Assembly: GCA_016928305.1 (NCBI GenBank)
Contig: JAFGKY010000110.1
Location: forward strand, 1-53,043
Source of the DNA: Bacteroidales bacterium
GTDB taxonomy: Bacteria; Bacteroidota; Bacteroidia; Bacteroidales; UBA10428
DNA length: 53,043 bases
Reading direction: 5' to 3'
Shown: positions 19,193 through 27,509 of the stretch, piece after piece
Position numbering within the stretch: position 1 is the first letter of the stretch
How the letters are laid out: the number at the start of each line of letters is the position of its first letter
Position numbers and translations under genes: made by a program
The notes under the pieces: model-generated
Told to the model about the DNA's origin: nothing
The model's database searches: none
What the model saw: the letters and a program-made list of their open reading frames with translations, nothing else

Positions 19193-19731
19193 ATGATGAA
19201 AGTTAGCTATATTTTATAATTACATTGTAGAAGAGGATTGATACTCTTTAATGACAATAACTACGTACGAACCTTCAAATTTGTTATCAAATATCTTAAA
19301 AACATTAAACCGCCTTTATTGAATATCACTTTTTTATAAACGTATTCCTTCGCAGCAAACAAATATAATAAGTATGGTACAGATTCAGGTTTATGATAAG
19401 TACTTTTAACCAATGACAGACTTTTCCTGACAAAAATAAGATGGGAAATGAGCAAACTCATGGAAAGCGCAGAAAATTCAAATTTCAAATCATGAAGCAG
19501 AATCCATTAAAATTGTTTGGATATAAACGCAATGCAAATGATATTCTTATCATTTTTTTTTATCTTTATGATAATATTTCGATACCAATTCCTTTTATCT
19601 CGAAACAACTCCCAAACTAATGAATAACCTCTTTTATGCCCTTTAAAAAAACTGCTGCGATAACCAGCACAGATCCTGCTTTGATTGAATCTCTTAAAAC
19701 GGCTTTACAGGTAAATTTCTAATGCACATAT
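19193..19731. other. Intergenic region with a possible gene remnant
   Basis: A 539-base gap between divergently transcribed genes. It should contain the promoter of the minus-strand glycosyltransferase pair and that of the plus-strand 19732 gene. No TTTG/TAnnTTTG pair with proper spacing was found. Its only coding candidate is the minus-strand stretch at 19261-19488. Confidence 0.4.
19261..19488 (-). pseudogene. Short open frame, possible C-terminal remnant of a polysaccharide gene
   Basis: An open frame of up to 75 codons with a TTG start, or 66 codons from an internal ATG. Its amino-acid make-up is that of a real protein end: hydrophobic N-terminus, then a Tyr/Lys-rich stretch with YLLYLFAAKEYVYKK and FLRYLITNLK. 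The frame is open for only six further codons upstream before a stop. I recognise no family. It could be the tail of a decayed glycosyltransferase or a chance frame. Confidence 0.22.
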
Positions 19732-20952
19732 ATGAAGACAGAACAGGTTCTACTCAGCTTTCAGAAACTTGAGAATTATTGTTATCAGGAAGACTGGAAA
19801 GGCTGGGATCCATATGACGGGCTCAACTCAAAAGTATTTAAAGCTTTGCCTCTGCTGAAGAAAAGTGAGCTCATAAGGATGGCATGGATACAGTTCTTCA
19901 AACACAGTCCCCTTAATCTGCGCCGGCTTTTCCTTGTTCCCAAGGGTTATAACGCCAAAGGCATTGGATTATTCCTGACCGGATATTGTAATATTTACAA
20001 TGCACAGTGCATTTCCGCCATTGAGGATTTGGGCAGTCAGGAAGAGTTTCTGAAAAAAATCCGCCATTTGGCCGATTTGCTATGTACTCTGCAGTCTAAA
20101 GGCTATTCCGGTGCATGTTGGGGTTATAATTTTGACTGGCAATCCAAAGCCTTCTTCCTTCCCAATCAGACGCCTACAATTGTTGCAACCTCATTTGTCG
20201 TTGAGGCGTTGCTGAAAGCATATGAAATTACCAGGGGTGAGACTTATATAAATACAGCTCTATCGTCTGCAGAATTTATTAGAAATGACCTGAACCGGAT
20301 TCCCAAACAGCGGGGGTTTATGTTTTCATATTCACCTCTTGATCAACGCGCTGTCTATAATGCCTCACTTCTGGGAACAAAAACATTATCCCTGCTTTAT
20401 CATTTCACAAAAAATGAAGATTACAAAAAACTGGCATTTCAATCGGCTCAGGCAGTGTGTGACCTTCAAAATACTGACGGATCCTTTCCGCACAGCGATC
20501 AGGTAGGAAACAAATGGAAGGATAGTTTTCATACTGCTTTTAAACTTGAAAGTCTGGCATATTATCAGAAGTATTGCTCAGATGAATCGTTCATGAAAAA
20601 TATTGAAAAGGGATATAACCATTGGGTAGAAAATTTCTTTGATAAACAAACAGGGATAGCTCTATATTATGAAAATAATTTCAGCCTAATCGATTTGCAC
20701 TGCACAGCACAATCCTTAGCCACATTTTATACACTGGATAAATTTAAGACCCAGTATCCTCTGGTCACGAAGATACTACAATGGGCTATTGACAATATGC
20801 AAGACAAAAGGGGGTATTTCTATTTTCAGAAAAGGAAGAATCGCAACGTTAAAATTCAGTATATGCGCTGGCCAAATGCATGGATGTTTTACGGGATAAG
20901 TTTTTATATACTTAGTGTAATCAATTATGAAAAAGATCAGGGAATTAATTAG
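19732..20952 (+). CDS. All-helical toroid (alpha/alpha)6-like protein of unknown function in the polysaccharide locus
   Basis: A 406-residue soluble protein without signal peptide. It has an N-terminal [12 protein letters not shown] motif and evenly spaced helical repeats carrying aromatic and Gly-rich turns: [24 protein letters not shown] and [10 protein letters not shown]. That pattern resembles six-hairpin (alpha/alpha) toroids such as squalene-cyclase-like, GH88/GH105-like or C5-epimerase-like proteins. Proteins of this kind recur in polysaccharide gene clusters and are often given unrelated names in databases. A role in modifying a sugar or lipid-linked intermediate is likely but untested. 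Its end overlaps the next gene by 26 bases, suggesting coupled translation. Confidence 0.65.
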   Translation: MKTEQVLLSFQKLENYCYQEDWKGWDPYDGLNSKVFKALPLLKKSELIRMAWIQFFKHSPLNLRRLFLVPKGYNAKGIGLFLTGYCNIYNAQCISAIEDLGSQEEFLKKIRHLADLLCTLQSKGYSGACWGYNFDWQSKAFFLPNQTPTIVATSFVVEALLKAYEITRGETYINTALSSAEFIRNDLNRIPKQRGFMFSYSPLDQRAVYNASLLGTKTLSLLYHFTKNEDYKKLAFQSAQAVCDLQNTDGSFPHSDQVGNKWKDSFHTAFKLESLAYYQKYCSDESFMKNIEKGYNHWVENFFDKQTGIALYYENNFSLIDLHCTAQSLATFYTLDKFKTQYPLVTKILQWAIDNMQDKRGYFYFQKRKNRNVKIQYMRWPNAWMFYGISFYILSVINYEKDQGIN

Positions 20953-21343
20953 ACTGATAGCGATCGGGGTAAGATATTTTGTTCTTACCAGGATTTACAG
21001 GATGGATATTTCATCAACAGCGAGAATATCATACGGTGCTAAACTGGATAAAACATATCCGCAAGGGATACATATCGATGAAGACAGCTATGTGGCATCG
21101 GGTGCAATTATTTTCAGTCATGACTTCTCAAGAAGCATTAAAGCAAATACCTTTATTGGGAAACGTTGTTTTATTGGAGCCAATGCAATTATAATGCCCG
21201 GAATTACTGTTGGTGACGAATCAATTGTGGGTTCTGGCGCAATTGTCACAAAAGATGTTCCTTCAAATTCAATCGTTGCTGGTAATCCGGCAAAAATCAT
21301 TAAACAAGGTATTCGCACCAAAAGATTCGGTCAACTGGTTTAA
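20927..21343 (+). CDS. Hexapeptide-repeat acyltransferase (WcaF/LacA type)
   Basis: A 138-residue left-handed beta-helix (LbetaH) acyltransferase, probably transferring acetyl from acetyl-CoA to a sugar hydroxyl in the cytoplasm. Isoleucine-patch repeats run from about residue 29 to 120, e.g. [20 protein letters not shown] and [13 protein letters not shown]. The likely catalytic His is in FSHDFSR, and the C-terminal GNPAKII signature is intact. It starts inside the previous gene (26-base overlap) and ends 19 bases before the GT26 gene, so all three form one operon. It is the second acylation route in the locus, besides the MBOAT cassette. Confidence 0.87.
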   Translation: MKKIRELIRLIAIGVRYFVLTRIYRMDISSTARISYGAKLDKTYPQGIHIDEDSYVASGAIIFSHDFSRSIKANTFIGKRCFIGANAIIMPGITVGDESIVGSGAIVTKDVPSNSIVAGNPAKIIKQGIRTKRFGQLV

Positions 21344-21362
21344 CCATTAATAGATCTGATAT

Positions 21363-22061
21363 ATGGACAGTATTACCATTAATGGAGTAAAGACATATTG
21401 TTTCTCATCGCGGAAGGAACTGATTGATTTTGCCTTTGTTGAAAAAAAGAGCCTGATCGCCGTGAATGCAGAGAAAATACTACATGCCACCGATCAAACC
21501 CGGAAGCTCTTTAACAAAAGCATAGGTTATAGTGATGGAATCGGTGCCGTTTGGGCATTAAAAAAGAAAGGCTTTAAAAACGCAGTCAAGATACCCGGCT
21601 GTGAGTTATGGCTGGATATAATAAGGACTTCTTTTGGCAAAAAAACTTTCTACCTCGTTGGTGCACAACAGGAGGTTGTTGAACGGACTGTAGCGAAACT
21701 CAGGCAAGATTTTCCCGGTATCAATATTGTAAATTACCGCAACGGTTTTATCAGCAGCGATGCTGAAAGGCGGGCACTGCTTGATGATATCAGCGTGCGC
21801 AAACCCGATGTTATCTTTATTGCAATGGGATCACCGAAACAAGAGATGCTCATTGAAGAGATGATGCAGATACATCCTGCAGTTTATCAGGGCCTTGGCG
21901 GCAGTTTCGATGTATATGTCGGCCATGTTCAACGTGCACCGGAATGGTGGGTAAAAAACAACCTTGAATGGGCATACCGCCTGGTAAAGCAACCTTCAAG
22001 AATTAAACGGCAGATTCATCTTGTAAGATTTGCATGGTTGTTATTGATCAATAAAATCTGA
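21363..22061 (+). CDS. WecB/TagA/CpsF family (GT26) glycosyltransferase
   Basis: A 232-residue GT26 enzyme; relatives add ManNAc or ManNAcA (WecG, TagA) or glucose-type sugars to an undecaprenyl-diphosphate-linked primer. The family motifs are intact: NAEKI near 34-38, YSDGIGAVW with the catalytic Asp near 57-65, AMGSPKQE near 156-163 and GGSFDVYVGHVQRAPEW near 178-194. The basic C-terminal tail is the expected membrane-docking part. The gene converges with the priming transferase gene at 22064 with two bases between the stops. It probably adds the second sugar to the primer made by one of the two priming enzymes. Confidence 0.9.
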   Translation: MDSITINGVKTYCFSSRKELIDFAFVEKKSLIAVNAEKILHATDQTRKLFNKSIGYSDGIGAVWALKKKGFKNAVKIPGCELWLDIIRTSFGKKTFYLVGAQQEVVERTVAKLRQDFPGINIVNYRNGFISSDAERRALLDDISVRKPDVIFIAMGSPKQEMLIEEMMQIHPAVYQGLGGSFDVYVGHVQRAPEWWVKNNLEWAYRLVKQPSRIKRQIHLVRFAWLLLINKI

Positions 22062-22063
22062 GC

Positions 22064-22789
22064 CTATAATCCTTTTGCTTTTCCCATAACTACAATTCCC
22101 TTCCCAATAATATATAAATCAAGTAATAAAAGTCGTAAAGGCGAATAATGAAGATACCGATGCACATACTCATATTCATATTCGGGCTTACCAAATTCAG
22201 GGGTTCCTTTCCTTACATGGCCATAACCTAACAAACCACCCCGCACAAGTGAACGGGGAATATTCCCCTGTGCCAGGTCACGTTCATAGTGGTGGACAGC
22301 AATTGGACGGGGACCCACAATAGACATATCCCCTTTAAGAACATTAAAAAATTGCGGAATCTCATCCAGATAGAATTTCTTCACAAATTTACCAAGGTAT
22401 GTTCTTGCGGCAGGATCCCATTCATTCATAAAGGCATGCCAATCACCTTTTGCCTGCAATTCTTTATGGATGAATTTCTCTTTGATTAACCGGATTTTAT
22501 ACTTTTTAAAAATTTTGCCCCGGCTCACTGCATTATAATAAAAAATCAGCGGGCCACGGTTTTCGCGTATGAAAATCCCTTCTATCCAGTTAAATAGTAT
22601 AAGAAAGAGTATAATGGGTAAACAACAGGTTAAAATAATAAATGACAACAGTTTATCAAAAATTAGCTTGGGGAAAGGCACCTTTATTGGCTTTTTTAAC
22701 TCAAAAAGTTCTTTGTATCTGGCTTTGAGCTCTTCTGTGGGCGGTTTGTAGGGAAATGCTTCTTTGGGTTCTGCAGGAATTGATGCCAT
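22064..22789 (-). CDS. Bacterial sugar transferase, short priming-enzyme form
   Basis: A 241-residue member of the bacterial sugar transferase (PF02397-type) family, which moves a sugar-phosphate to undecaprenyl phosphate. It consists of one membrane-associated hydrophobic stretch (about 43-67) and the catalytic domain. It keeps DEIPQFFNVLKGDMSIVGPRP (DEIPQ at 142-146, GPRP at 159-162). The first family motif, normally K-F-R-(S/T)-M, is altered to KKYKIRLI. It also has a long charged N-terminus and no five-helix N-terminal domain. It is on the minus strand with its own promoter region. The altered motif suggests a divergent specificity compared with the full-length priming enzyme at 30849. 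Confidence 0.8.
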   Translation of the reverse strand: MASIPAEPKEAFPYKPPTEELKARYKELFELKKPIKVPFPKLIFDKLLSFIILTCCLPIILFLILFNWIEGIFIRENRGPLIFYYNAVSRGKIFKKYKIRLIKEKFIHKELQAKGDWHAFMNEWDPAARTYLGKFVKKFYLDEIPQFFNVLKGDMSIVGPRPIAVHHYERDLAQGNIPRSLVRGGLLGYGHVRKGTPEFGKPEYEYEYVHRYLHYSPLRLLLLDLYIIGKGIVVMGKAKGL

Positions 22790-23181
22790 ATATTTTTCTA
22801 TAAAGATATTTAAATTTCATTTTATTTATGAATATGATCCGAGAAAAACTGTACTGGAAGACAATGGGTAATGCTCATTGAATAGAGTCATATTCAAAAA
22901 ACCATCCATCCATCAATAAAGCCCGTATATTGGTCAAATATATTTAGTTATATTATTAAAAGTTTTATAATTTTAAAGAAACAACTGCAACTAATTTTTA
23001 TATACTATTCCTAAAATATTTTGAAACAAATAGTTGGAAACTATATAAAATGGACAAGGTCTTTTCAAAATATTCCGTCAAAGAAAAAGTAACTTTCGTC
23101 AAATTTTTTCGTATATTCATTCAAAGAATTGGACAATCTGTCAAATTCTTTGATTGTAAGTTAAACGTAATTCTCACAAGT

Positions 23182-26100
23182 ATGAAAGCGGTTAGATTTT
23201 GCGCAGGAGGCTTGATTTATTTAATCTTCTCAGGTCTTATTTCAAATGTTCAGGTTTTTGGCAATGGGTATGACAGTACTTATGTTCTGGCGGTAAAGCA
23301 GAAATATGCAATACCTGAAAATGTGGCAAATGGTGATTATGTTGGTGTCTGGTTAAAAACATGGACCTGGATGTCAAACGGCACCATAAGTTTCTCCATT
23401 GAAAAGAATTTCAATAATGCTTTTGCAATTAATTCGAGTTCTGGTCTTATAACTGTTTCAGATTATACAAAGATTAATGGGAAAATTGTTCAACAAGATA
23501 CCATTATAAATATAATTATAAGATCTACTGATGCTTCCATTGGTTTTGAATTGGACACAGCTCAGGTATGGGTAAAAGAAAATTCCTTTTGTGTTTTTGT
23601 GGATTATAAAGCCGGTAGCGGTACCGGCAGCAGGACAAGTCCTTTAAACAACCTGTCAAAAGTTACTTTTGAAAAGGGCAAGATGTACTGTCTGAAAAGA
23701 GGCAATATCATAATAGGAGAGAATATTCTTCTGCGTTCCCTTGTTTCCTCTGCTAAAAATCCATTGATAATTTGCGCTTACGGTGCAGGCAATAAGCCTG
23801 TTTTCGCAACAGGAAAGGGTATTTGTTTTGATATGGATACCCGAAACGGAGAGGCATACGAAACATCCCTGAGAAGTGAATACCTGTATTTTTATGATAT
23901 CATGATAAGGGATTACGCAGGTGCTGCTTATAAAATCAGGAGAAAGGGAGATAACATGGGCTGGTACAATTGTGAAACCTACAATTGCGACAAAGAAGAC
24001 GTGGAATCTTCCTTTTTAATTAACACATCATCTTATGCTGATTCAAGTATAGCTTATTGCTTTGAACTAATTAATTATAAAGCAGACACGACTTCTTACA
24101 ATCTTATGAGTGGAGATGAAATAGACGGGGATGGTGAAGATGAAAGAGCTATCGGTATGCGTGTTGAACCAAGTTTTATGAAAATAGGTGTGGGGCCTGT
24201 CAATATTATAAACAGTTATTTTGGAAAATCCCCGGGACAAGCTGTAAGATACGCATCAGGTGTTGCGAGTACCATTACAGGAGGTGTTTTAAAGCATTGT
24301 TATTTTGATAAACGATGGACTAAACACAGTGATGTGGATGGGCGTGATTACTATATACAGGTAAGACAGGATAATCTTACGTTTGAGGATTGCAGAATAA
24401 CAGGTGGTAACATTGGTATTTTTGTTACCTCTGCAGGCGATGAATACGAAATGCCCCCCGATAATCTTACGGTGAAGAATTGTTATTTTAAAGATCTGAC
24501 CGGATATGGAATATGGCTTGCTGATAACGGCACCGGATATAAAGAATTTTACAATACTACCATCGAAGATAATTACATGCTCAATGTAGCAACCGGGATA
24601 AGAGATGATAAGGGGATCAATACTGTTATCAGGAGAAATGTGATGACTAAGGGCAAAGGAAGCGGGATTAATACCGTTAAAAGCTCTGTCGGGATGAGAA
24701 TTTATTATAATGTATTGGCGGACTTTACAGGGAATGAAATATATCTTCCGGTCGGATCAGGAGCAACCATTTATAACAATACGGTTGACGGAGAAATTAA
24801 CTGTAACGGGACAACATCTTCCGTTGCAAAAAACAATTTTTATAAGTCGCTTGCAGGAATTTCATCCCAATCAAACAATGTGGATATTGACGCGATCACC
24901 CCTTCAGAATATTTTGAGAATTATACCGGTCGTGATTACCGGTTAAAGGTTTCTGCCAAAAACGCGATAGATAAAGGTACCAATGTAGGATTGAAATATG
25001 ATCTTATGGAATATCCTGTTGTTGGCTTACCCGACATTGGAGCATTTGAATTCAGAACAGCTGATGAAACCGAAAGCAATAACCCTCCCGAAATTGAGAA
25101 TCATGAATTCCTGATCCGGGAGGATAATTTCAGTAATCTGTATATTGGTAAAGTTTACGCCTATGATAGTGATGCCGGTCAGCAGATTACCTATTCCCTG
25201 ATTTCAGGAAATGAATCGGGATTATTTGTTATTAACAGTCTTACCGGCGACCTCAGGGCAACCACCCCGAATATTTTTACTCCCGGAATGACGCAATATA
25301 TTTTAAACGTGCAAGTTACGGATGACGGAAGAGTGGCTGAAAGCAACAGCGCTACCATAACGATTAATCTGGAGGCAAGCGTTGAAACCAACAGCCCTCC
25401 TGAAATAGAAAACCAGAAATTCCTGATACAGGAGCAGGATTTCAGTGACCTGACCATAGGCACGGTTTACGCGTATGACAATGATGCCGGTCAGCAACTT
25501 ACTTACTCCTTGATTTCCGGTAATGAATCCGGTTTTTTTGTCCTTGATAGTTACTCGGGTGTCCTTAAGGCAACGACTTCGAATATTTTTAGTGCCGTTG
25601 CAAAACAATATGTTTTAACTGTGCAGGTCACGGATGACGGAGATGAGTCTGAGAGTAACAGCGCTACCGTAACGGTTAACTTAGCTGAACAACCCACTAC
25701 TTTTTATATTGATCCGGGCAATAAAAACGATACAAAGGAGGACGGATCGCTTGACCACCCATTTGATTCATGGTCAGACATCAGCTGGAAAGAAGGCAAT
25801 ACATACTTACAGAAAAAAGGGACCACGACTCAGATCGAGAAAATAAATATTTTTGCCAACAATGTGATGCTCGGAGCATATGGCGACGGAGAATTGCCTG
25901 TGATTATCAGTGAAACAAACTCATTTATAATCAGGGCTTATGAGAAAGTAGATATCACCATCAGCAGTTTGCATTTAATTGGCAGAAATGCAGTAAGTTG
26001 TATTTATTTTATCGGGGCGTCCAGTGAAAACATTACGATTGAAAAATGTGAACTGGAAGGAGCCGTCAATGGTGTACGCATCGTGGACGGGAACAATGTT

Positions 26101-26949
26101 GTCCTGAAATACAATACCTTTTATGATACCGAAGAAGCTATATACTCATACGCACAAAACACAGAAGTTTATTACAATATATTCACCGGTAATAATGCAG
26201 CTATCAATATTACCAGCAGTACCTCCGTAGCTTCTGTATATAACAATGTATTTTATGATAACCGCCAGGGTGTTACCAATTCTTATGCTGAGCTGACATT
26301 GTATAATAATATCTTCTACATGACCAGAACCGATGATATAGCCATCAATGATGAATTTGACAAAGTGATTTCAGACCATAATATCTTTTATCCGGAACAA
26401 TCCGGATTTATAAAGATTGGCAATCAACAATTTGATAATATTTCTGAATATCAGAATCTCAAGGGGATTGACCTGAATTCCTTTTCAGCTGATCCCCGGT
26501 TTGTTGATGCCTATAACATGAATTTTAGCTTAAGGGAAGAGTCACCTGCAATTGATGCCGGCAAATTGCTTGGCATAAAGGTCGACTATTCAGGTGTGGC
26601 AATTCCACTGGGGGATGGGCCGGATATAGGTATTAACGAGTTGATGGGCGTTTCCACAGGCTTTGATAACGTTGAAAACGTGATGCCGGAGGAAAAAGAC
26701 ATATCCGTATATCCCAACCCTTCTTCGGGTGTTTTTGAGGTCATGATCAAATCGGACAATATTTCTGCCCTGTGTCCGGTACAAATCCTGGATTTAAGCG
26801 GCCGGTTACTGTACACTTGCTATGCCAATTCTGACGGTCAGGGAGTGTTGCGTTCGAACATTGATCTTTCCGGCGCTCCTTCAGCTATTTATTTTGTTCA
26901 GGCAACGGTTAACTGCCAGATATTAACAGAAAGAATTATTATCCGATAA
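23182..26949 (+). CDS. T9SS-secreted double beta-helix protein with tandem cadherin-like domains
   Basis: About 1255 residues from the ATG at 23182, chosen because a proper signal peptide (MKAVRFCAGG to NVQVFG) begins there. An earlier ATG at 23050 would add 44 basic residues. A first cadherin-like domain is followed by a right-handed beta-helix (repeated NxIxxNxx turns such as IYNNTVDGEI). Two near-identical cadherin-like domains of 104 residues follow (DNA about 25084-25707), each with DxDAGQQxTYSLISGNESG. A second beta-helix comes next, with IYSYAQNTEVYYNIF-type turns, and a T9SS sorting domain (VYPNPSSG) ends the protein. Beta-helix proteins of this sort are often polysaccharide lyases or epimerases, but I see no active-site signature. 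It probably acts on, or binds, the surface glycan. Confidence 0.83.
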   Translation: MKAVRFCAGGLIYLIFSGLISNVQVFGNGYDSTYVLAVKQKYAIPENVANGDYVGVWLKTWTWMSNGTISFSIEKNFNNAFAINSSSGLITVSDYTKINGKIVQQDTIINIIIRSTDASIGFELDTAQVWVKENSFCVFVDYKAGSGTGSRTSPLNNLSKVTFEKGKMYCLKRGNIIIGENILLRSLVSSAKNPLIICAYGAGNKPVFATGKGICFDMDTRNGEAYETSLRSEYLYFYDIMIRDYAGAAYKIRRKGDNMGWYNCETYNCDKEDVESSFLINTSSYADSSIAYCFELINYKADTTSYNLMSGDEIDGDGEDERAIGMRVEPSFMKIGVGPVNIINSYFGKSPGQAVRYASGVASTITGGVLKHCYFDKRWTKHSDVDGRDYYIQVRQDNLTFEDCRITGGNIGIFVTSAGDEYEMPPDNLTVKNCYFKDLTGYGIWLADNGTGYKEFYNTTIEDNYMLNVATGIRDDKGINTVIRRNVMTKGKGSGINTVKSSVGMRIYYNVLADFTGNEIYLPVGSGATIYNNTVDGEINCNGTTSSVAKNNFYKSLAGISSQSNNVDIDAITPSEYFENYTGRDYRLKVSAKNAIDKGTNVGLKYDLMEYPVVGLPDIGAFEFRTADETESNNPPEIENHEFLIREDNFSNLYIGKVYAYDSDAGQQITYSLISGNESGLFVINSLTGDLRATTPNIFTPGMTQYILNVQVTDDGRVAESNSATITINLEASVETNSPPEIENQKFLIQEQDFSDLTIGTVYAYDNDAGQQLTYSLISGNESGFFVLDSYSGVLKATTSNIFSAVAKQYVLTVQVTDDGDESESNSATVTVNLAEQPTTFYIDPGNKNDTKEDGSLDHPFDSWSDISWKEGNTYLQKKGTTTQIEKINIFANNVMLGAYGDGELPVIISETNSFIIRAYEKVDITISSLHLIGRNAVSCIYFIGASSENITIEKCELEGAVNGVRIVDGNNVVLKYNTFYDTEEAIYSYAQNTEVYYNIFTGNNAAINITSSTSVASVYNNVFYDNRQGVTNSYAELTLYNNIFYMTRTDDIAINDEFDKVISDHNIFYPEQSGFIKIGNQQFDNISEYQNLKGIDLNSFSADPRFVDAYNMNFSLREESPAIDAGKLLGIKVDYSGVAIPLGDGPDIGINELMGVSTGFDNVENVMPEEKDISVYPNPSSGVFEVMIKSDNISALCPVQILDLSGRLLYTCYANSDGQGVLRSNIDLSGAPSAIYFVQATVNCQILTERIIIR
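25084..25707 (+). repeat. Tandem duplicated cadherin-coding unit, 312-base period
   Basis: Two adjacent coding units begin at 25084 and 25396 and encode almost the same 104-residue cadherin-like domain. Both contain DAGQQ, TYSLISGNESG and VTDDG. The second is followed directly by the second beta-helix. Confidence 0.7.
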
Positions 26950-26969
26950 GATTACCGGAAACGTGATAG

Positions 26970-26995
26970 TAGAGACGTAACAGGTTACGTCTCTA
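26970..26995. terminator. Bidirectional hairpin terminator downstream of the beta-helix gene
   Basis: TAGAGACGTAA pairs perfectly with TTACGTCTCTA around a CAGG loop: eleven base pairs, followed by ATATTATTTTT. It lies 21 bases after the stop codon of the plus-strand gene. Similar GAGACGT palindromes are common intergenic repeats in Bacteroidota, so this may also be a dispersed repeat. Confidence 0.6.
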
Positions 26996-27376
26996 TATTA
27001 TTTTTAGCTCATAATAAAAATGTGTACCTACGAACAGGTATCTTTTATATTTTCTTTCCTTGAACAAAAGAAAATCAGAGAAAATTCAGCCTTTCTGCCG
27101 TCGTGGACTATTCATTGAGATTAAAAGACAAGAACTTGGTTTTTAATATAGTATGGTGGCATTTCTTACCGGCATGTGGAAATTTCAGTAGAAAAAAAAG
27201 CCGAAGGATTTCTGTGCTGGCCTGTCAAAGCAATTCAGTCTGAGGTATGATTGTGGAAAAGGCAGCAAAGACCTTTATGGCCGCATGGGCAGATCCATTG
27301 CAATCTGTTGAATTGCGCTGCAATCCGAGGTGTAGTTTTTCACTGAAATTTTCAGAAGCCTTGATTTTCTTTGCTT

Positions 27377-27427
27377 CCTTTCTTGTATCAAGACAAGAAA
27401 GGGAGTGGGGGTCTGGGGCAAAGCCCC
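27377..27427. repeat. Pair of short perfect hairpins
   Basis: A ten-base inverted repeat (CCTTTCTTGT / ACAAGAAAGG, loop ATCAAG) is followed 12 bases later by GGGGC-AAA-GCCCC. Both lie upstream of the end of the minus-strand T9SS gene and could terminate it from the other side or belong to a dispersed repeat. Confidence 0.5.
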
Positions 27428-27509
27428 ATATGGAATTACAGTAAACAGGTACGAATTATTATGATGAACCTTATTTTTTATTTGGATCCAGGCGTAACAT
27501 GTGATTCAT

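Larger units (their letters stand above)
26950..27509. other. Intergenic region made of hairpins and repeat-like debris
   Basis: The 560-base gap lies between convergent T9SS genes. It begins with a strong hairpin (26970-26995). Further along are a perfect inverted repeat CCTTTCTTGT/ACAAGAAAGG (27377-27386 and 27393-27402) and a GGGGC-aaa-GCCCC hairpin (27415-27427). A 65-codon frame at 27247-27444 spans these repeats and is probably not a gene. Confidence 0.5.

Noticed and set aside
23017..23023. TATTTTG as a -7 box for the beta-helix gene
   Set aside because: One base short of TAnnTTTG, and no TTTG box at the right distance.
27247..27444. Plus-strand open frame of 65 codons
   Set aside because: It spans two palindromes and reads like translated intergenic repeat; not a convincing gene.
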